Assembly (NCBI GenBank): GCA_032622095.1
Contig: CP136066.1
Location: 193,554,816 to 193,618,815, forward strand
DNA length: 64,000 nt
From: Siphonodentalium dalli
Taxonomy: Eukaryota; Mollusca; Scaphopoda; Gadilida; Siphonodentaliidae
Direction: 5' to 3'
Numbering within the stretch: position 1 is the stretch's first letter; the number at the start of each line of letters is the position of its first letter. A program made the position numbers and the translations under genes. Below the pieces are notes generated by a model, which did not search any database, was not told the DNA's origin, and saw only the letters and a list, made by a program, of their open reading frames with translations. This document shows, piece after piece, positions 59,225 to 64,000 of this stretch.

Positions 59225-60150
59225 AGGGGAGGTCAAGTGACCAATTTTGAATGGCGAATTCGATGCAAATCTCCGCAGAAAAAGTTAGATATGAAGCAGT
59301 TTTCTGGGCATTAAAGCAGCCATATCATTAAACAGACATTTAACTGGCTGATGCGCTTGGTAATGTGGCAATTTTTGCTATAAATTAAATTTTTAGATTT
59401 TTTTTCTGGAATTACAACACTTGACCTAGTTTTAAAAAATCAATATAAAACAAACAAAAAACTCTTATCTAATATATAAGTTGGGACTTTTGTCTGTCTG
59501 TCTGTTAGCTATGGCCGGAAAAAACTGCCAGACGTATTTGGACGAAATTTGATACCTAGGGGTACTTTTGGACGGGTCAAATCGTGACCCGACCCTAACT
59601 TGACCTTCAAAATTGTCAATTCAAGGTCAAATCGGGTAAAACTGGCGGATTTCGACGACATTTGATACATAGGGATACTTTTGTCCGGGGAATGTTTTGG
59701 ACGGGTCAAACGTGACCACGACCTGACCTTGACCTTCAAAATGGTCAATTCAACGTCAATTCAGGTAAAACTTGCGGATTTCGACGAAATTTGATACATA
59801 GGGATACTTTTGTCCGGGGAGTGTTTTGGACGGGTAAAATATTGACCCCGGCCTGACCTTGACCTTCAAAATGGTCAATTCAAGGTCAAATCGGGTCCAA
59901 TTCGCATGTGACCGTGTCCTTGCTAGTATACGCTCATATAGTCATGTTTCTGGCAAAGACATCCCTAAATAGCCCGGACGAATAGCCCCGACGAAGTCGG
60001 GCCCACCAGCTAGTAGAATATATTCCAAGCCGACCCGCCAGATAAATATGTACTGTTTTCAATACCGCCCAGAAATATTTGCAACTATAACTTTTGCTGC
60101 GGAGGTTTGCATGGAAATGCCCATTCAAAATTGGTCAGTTGATCTCGTTG
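59225..60150. mobile_element. TIR element of the GTCAAGTGACCA family, with a Helitron-like insertion
   Basis: The left end (GTCAAGTGACCAATTTTGAA, about 59,233) and right end (about 60,122-60,148) are inverted, and 'ctccgcagaaaaagtta' faces 'aacttttgctgcggag'. The element is absent from copy 1 (about 34,290). Internal end motifs match the GATATC element, so this is the same family without the array. A Helitron-like sequence sits inside. Confidence 0.65.
59468..60013 (+). mobile_element. Helitron-like nonautonomous element (TC ... CTAG)
   Basis: The 5' end is TCTAATATATAAG, preceded by A. The 3' end has a hairpin (CCCCGACGAAGTCGGGG-type, 59,987-60,002), then CTAG (60,010-60,013) followed by T. 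These are Helitron signatures: insertion between A and T, a hairpin close to the 3' end, no TIR. The interior has ~117-bp repeats ('gacgggtcaaatcgtgaccc', 'gaccttcaaaatggtcaatt'). No Rep/helicase. Confidence 0.72.
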
Positions 60151-61199
60151 GGGAATTAGTACAGATTTATTGGCGACGAACAGAGCAAAATTCACGAGAT
60201 CATCACTGTAACGAAGACACGCACGAGTAACGGCGGAGGTGATTTACGCGTGATTGCATTGTCTCTGATTGCTCAAGAAATAGGGGTGCTAAACGCATTT
60301 GAAATTATATCTACCTACATGTATATTTTAGTGGTTTTGGACAATATTATAGTTAGTCTTAACCTTTGATGCTAAATTTGTGTCAACATGTCCATATTAA
60401 AGGTACATTAAGCAAAGTTGTAAGAAAATTGTGAGATTTAACGCAAATTGACCTAAAATATAGTTTTATCACGACCAAATCAGAATAACACGTACGTGAC
60501 GGTAAGGCACCCCATGGCAATCGGTCATTGAAATATCAGCAATATACATGTATGCAACCACTGACAAGCAACCACTTTCCAGAAAAACCGAATATTCTGC
60601 AAGAGCAATTTGTAACGAGGACGCGCGGGGAGTTTTTTTGTGAAAAAGAAACTGGACCTGAAAATTGGTAATGCCGGATGCTCTTTTTTTTCTCGAACAT
60701 ATTTACATTCACAAGACATGACATACATAATTATGGCAACTAAAAATTAATTTAAATCCCCAGGCTTTCAACTGGACCGAAATAGAGCAATAATCGAGAT
60801 AATATGGCTCCTAGTATTAATATTTAACGACTATTTAGTTTTTATAACAAAACATCATGGAGTGGTTCTCGCTTAATTCTTACATGATGGAAAATAATAT
60901 TGCACTGCAAAAAAATAAATTACATTAGTTCTCACATGTTCGTTGTTTGAGAATAATAGGTAAACTAAAATACTTGTACATCTGAACAACGTATCCCCGA
61001 TGTATCAACAACGTGTGTTGACTGCTGGATGTCTCCGATGATACTGATTTTTCTATAGAAGAGTAGAAGGGCGCGAAGCCCCCGGGATGGTCGAAAAGAT
61101 CGAGAGATCTTCTCCTTCACCCCATCTGATTTTTCAATGAATTTGTTGGTTGTTTTATACAGCTTTGCGCCGTGGTGTGCTTATGGCACTGGTACGGAT

Positions 61200-61720
61200 G
61201 GGATGAATTATTTGACCAGTGCCTCAAGGGGGAATTCGGACCAAATGTTAAATTTCACTGTTATTATGGGTGGGGTGAACGATATGGCCAGCGCCTCCAG
61301 GGGAGTTTTGACAACATTTTCAATTTCACTGGGATTACAGCCTTCTATTTACAGGTGGGTTGAAAGATCTGGCCAGAGCCTCCATGGGAGGTCTGCTCAA
61401 ATTCTCAATTTCACTTGGAGTACGGATGGAGTGAAAGATCTGGCCAGCACCTCTAGGGGGAGTTCTGCCCAAAATTTCAATTTCACTGGTATTTCTTGTT
61501 GGGTGAGAGATCTGGCCAGCGCCTCTAGGGGGAGTTCTGCCCAAATTCTCAATTTCACTTGGATTACGGGTGGAGTGAATGATATGACCAACGCCTGGAT
61601 GAGGAGTTCTGTCCAAATATTATATTTCACTTGTACGATGGGTGAAAGATCTGGCCGGCGCCTCTAGGAAAAGTTCTGCCCAAAGTTTCAATTTCACTGG
61701 GATTTGGCGGTGTCTGTCTG
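61200..61720 (+). repeat. ~70-bp tandem repeat, seven units
   Basis: Units are marked by 'ggccagcgcctctaggggga' and 'caatttcactgg' at 69-75-bp spacing (about 61,210, 61,285, 61,369, 61,440, 61,509, 61,581, 61,651). Several units have lengths divisible by three, which keeps a 176-codon plus-strand frame open. Its ~23-residue internal repeat (LASASRGSSAQILNFTW) has no known domain, so coding is doubtful. Confidence 0.8.
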
Positions 61721-62470
61721 CCGCCCCTTTTTGGCCTTACATGATATTAAAGACTTGTCATGTGTTATGAGGTTTTATATATGTTATAATTTGGACTAAA
61801 ATTATTGTTATTAAAAGATTAATAAACACAAATGATATTGTCGTCTGAGAATCTCAAACTCAACTACAAGGGGACAGAAAATGATAAGTAAACCAAAATG
61901 GAATAGGATCATATAAAAGATGACCCATATCTTTCCTGAACTTTCTGTGTGGATTTGGAGGTATCCAATGCAAATTATGTCCAGATAGTGGCTATTAATA
62001 GAATATTGCAGCAATATTTGTTTGGAAATCAACTCTTTGGAGCACATTTAAGAGGAATTCATCAGGGAAGAATCTAGACATATTTTGGGGACACCTGTTT
62101 TGTAACTTGATAAGGCTTCTACACTGAGCCAACACATATACATATATTATAAATATGACATATTTCTGATTTGAAATTGAACATCAAAATACAGGCTCTA
62201 ATTGCCCTCAAAAAGTGGAAATTCAGGTTGACTCAATACTATGTACTGAGAATTTGGGGAAATTTGGGCTTCTCGAGTTTGGGTGCCCATAAATGTAACA
62301 GATATCAAAACAGCCCTAGTTATTTTCCTGAATATGTGCAACTTCAGATTTTTCTTGTGTGTTTTTGTAAGAGGAGTACCTAACACATTTTACTGTCATT
62401 AAAAGTGCTGCCGGGAAGAGTTCGAGCACCTATCACCAGTTTTTACTAAATACTATTTTAAGAGAAGGTC
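61720..62470. other. no gene recognised
   Basis: AT-rich DNA without repeats shared elsewhere in the window. Short frames lack motifs. Confidence 0.45.
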
Positions 62471-62960
62471 CATTAACCCTTACATAACGGGAGCTGTGCT
62501 GGTGCAGCATTAAATATTCTCTTAAATATGAGAATCTCTCACAGGGAACCTCGCATATATAATATAATGCACTGACTTACAATGTCAAGGTAAATATTGT
62601 TAGGCCAATGTATTCTCTTAATCTTATATATGCAAGGCCCCCCTATGGTAGACCCGCATATATAAGATAATGCATTGGACACTAATGTCAGAAAGCTCCA
62701 GTAATGGAAGGATTAACCTTTTGACGGAAGAAGCTGCGTTGGTGCAGCATAAAATATCCCGTGCTAGTGCATTCTGTTATATATGCGAGTATCCAATAGG
62801 CACACTCACATATATAAGAGAATGCACTGGCTTACAAGGTTAAGGTAAATATTGCTCAGCCAATGTTTTCTCTTATATATGCGAGGTTCCCTATGGGAGA
62901 CTGACATAGTTAAGATAATTCATTGGCATTTTTTTCAGTAACTTTTCATGAAGCTCCAGT
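62470..62960. repeat. array of three or four variant hairpins
   Basis: Stem-loops of the CAATGCATTCTCTTATATAT family at about 62,520-62,575, 62,603-62,680, 62,765-62,835 and 62,860-62,930, separated by linkers containing 'gtgctggtgcagcatta' and 'gtcaaggtaaatattg'. It is the inverted counterpart of 1,335-1,545, with more units. Confidence 0.7.
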
Positions 62961-63229
62961 GATGGAAGGTTTCCGATATATTCAAATACAGCATACGGTG
63001 CAGAAAAATAAGAGAAGTGGGTGGACAACTCTGCTAAAGCCAATAGGTTTGTGGTTTAGGGGAGGTAATGACTTTCTTTGAATGCAATAATAATACAAGA
63101 AAACTAAGATGCATGCATCAGGTCGGCCGTGAACTATCTACCATAGAATTGTTGTATCTATCGATTATACATTTTGAAACACCTGTCTGTATGTATGTAT
63201 GTATGTGTGTATGCGTGAATGCATGTGTG

Positions 63230-63543
63230 TATGTGTTATAGACTCTAACACTGCTCGAATTTGGTATTTAACGTGTCAACTTGACCTCGCTCATAGGCAT
63301 GTTTCTGGACCTTGACCGATCCGACTAAAAAATTGTGTGTAGGACTACTTCGATCCCGGGAGCAATATGGACGGGTCCAATTTCACGTGGGACCATGTTC
63401 TCGAACGTGCTGATATAGGCATGTTTCTGGACCAATTGAACAATAGTTTGGCCAGACGCTGTATATACTGGGTACTGTCCAGATGGAGGCGATCACAAAA
63501 AAAATCCCTAACTAGCCCGAACGAAGTCGAGTACATCAGCTAG
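63230..63543 (+). mobile_element. 3' part of a Helitron-like element (hairpin plus CTAG)
   Basis: It shares 'gacgggtc', 'cgtgggaccatgttctcgaa' and 'ataggcatgtttctgg' with the 59.5-kb element. The end is a hairpin near 63,514-63,530, then CTAG at 63,540-63,543 and T. A (TATG)n microsatellite lies at 63,186-63,212. Confidence 0.55.
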
Positions 63544-64000
63544 TTTAATATATATTTTGGACATTTGTCTGTCTGTTTGTCTGTTAGCTATGGCCGGGAA
63601 AACTGCCGGACAGATTTGACGAAATTTGATACCTAGGGGAAATTATTTCCAGGGAGTATTTTGGACGGGTCAAATCTTGATCCCGACCTGACTTTGACAT
63701 TAAAAAAGATCAATTCAAGGTCAAATCTGGTAAAACGGAAGTATTTCAACGAAATTTGATACCTACTGTTACTTTTGTCCCAGGAGTGTTTCGGGTGGGT
63801 CAAATCATGACCCTGACCTGATCTTGACATTCAAAATTGTCAATTCAAGGTCAAATCGGGTATAAAGCCGGGCGGATTTCGACGGGTACTTTTGTCGTGA
63901 CTTTTGTCCGGGGAGTGTTTTGGACGGGTCAAATCGTGACCCCGACATGACCTTCACCTTTAAAATAGTCAATTCAAGGTTAAATCGCGCATTTCTCCGA
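63544..64000 (+). mobile_element. 5' part of another Helitron-like element, running off the window
   Basis: Directly after the preceding CTAG, 'ttaatatatattttggac' leads into 'ttgtctgtctgtttgtctgt' and 'agctatggccgggaaaactg', the same order as at 59,468. At least three ~117-bp repeat units are present before the window ends. Confidence 0.55.

Larger units (their letters stand above)
51430..60910. repeat. segmental duplication, copy 2 (partner 24,950-35,515)
   Basis: Colinear with copy 1. Present only here: the minisatellite at 52,248-52,370, the MITE at 52,951-53,338, the hairpin insertion at 54,254-54,938, an extra ~440 bp of GATATC array (about 56,225-56,665), and the TIR element at 59,225-60,150 with its Helitron-like passenger. 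It lacks the 31.8-34.1-kb segment and the TTAA element of copy 1. Confidence 0.88.

Noticed and set aside
61137-61667. 176-codon frame with internal repeats
   Set aside because: Kept open by ~70-bp units with lengths mostly divisible by three; no domain, start context or second exon, and the minus strand is open as well.

Overview
The window is nuclear DNA of an animal, most likely a marine invertebrate. It holds an uninterrupted animal-type mevalonate diphosphate decarboxylase start, a B-box exon with an intron acceptor, a Ty3/Gypsy element, a tRNA-derived SINE, TTAA-type and Helitron-like elements, and a tandem-repeat-carrying element of the kind described in bivalves and other molluscs. 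A mollusc or another lophotrochozoan is plausible, but the sequence alone does not prove it. Most of the window is repetitive. Nearly all long reading frames are shadows of repeats.

Layout. 1-628: start of an MVD gene on the minus strand, cut by the window edge. 0.8-5.2 kb: MITE-like hairpin elements and a 68/77-bp satellite. 5.3-14.2 kb: one large inverted repeat whose arms carry decayed copies of an uncharacterised invertebrate protein; the right arm is split by a 4.85-kb element filled with about 28 copies of a ~163-bp repeat. 14.4-16.3 kb: a composite hairpin MITE and a cluster of five stem-loops. 17.4-19.3 kb and 21.9-24.9 kb: two further foldback structures. The second is interrupted by a SINE.

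24.95-35.5 kb and 51.4-60.9 kb are two copies of a ~10-kb segmental duplication. Each carries a TIR element packed with GATATC palindromes and, beside it on the minus strand, a gene of unknown function with a DNRRL-motif domain and an acidic Trp/His/Cys-rich tail. The first copy is clearly a pseudogene. The second has a 519-codon open frame but one frameshift near its N terminus. Comparing the copies gives the boundaries of several later insertions.

Between the copies lie a foldback with a Helitron-like insertion (38.6-40.8 kb), two small MITEs (42.1-43.2 kb), the last exon of a B-box gene whose tail is a 24-bp minisatellite encoding about 35 GTPAKSGY-like octapeptides (43.6-45.4 kb), another foldback (46.1-47.0 kb), and a 5'-truncated, frameshifted Gypsy element (47.9-51.3 kb) directly before duplication copy 2. 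The right end (61-64 kb) holds a ~70-bp tandem repeat, more hairpins and Helitron-like ends.

The genes do not form a pathway or operon. The main interest is structural: inverted repeats at many scales, and an unrecognised duplicated gene family.
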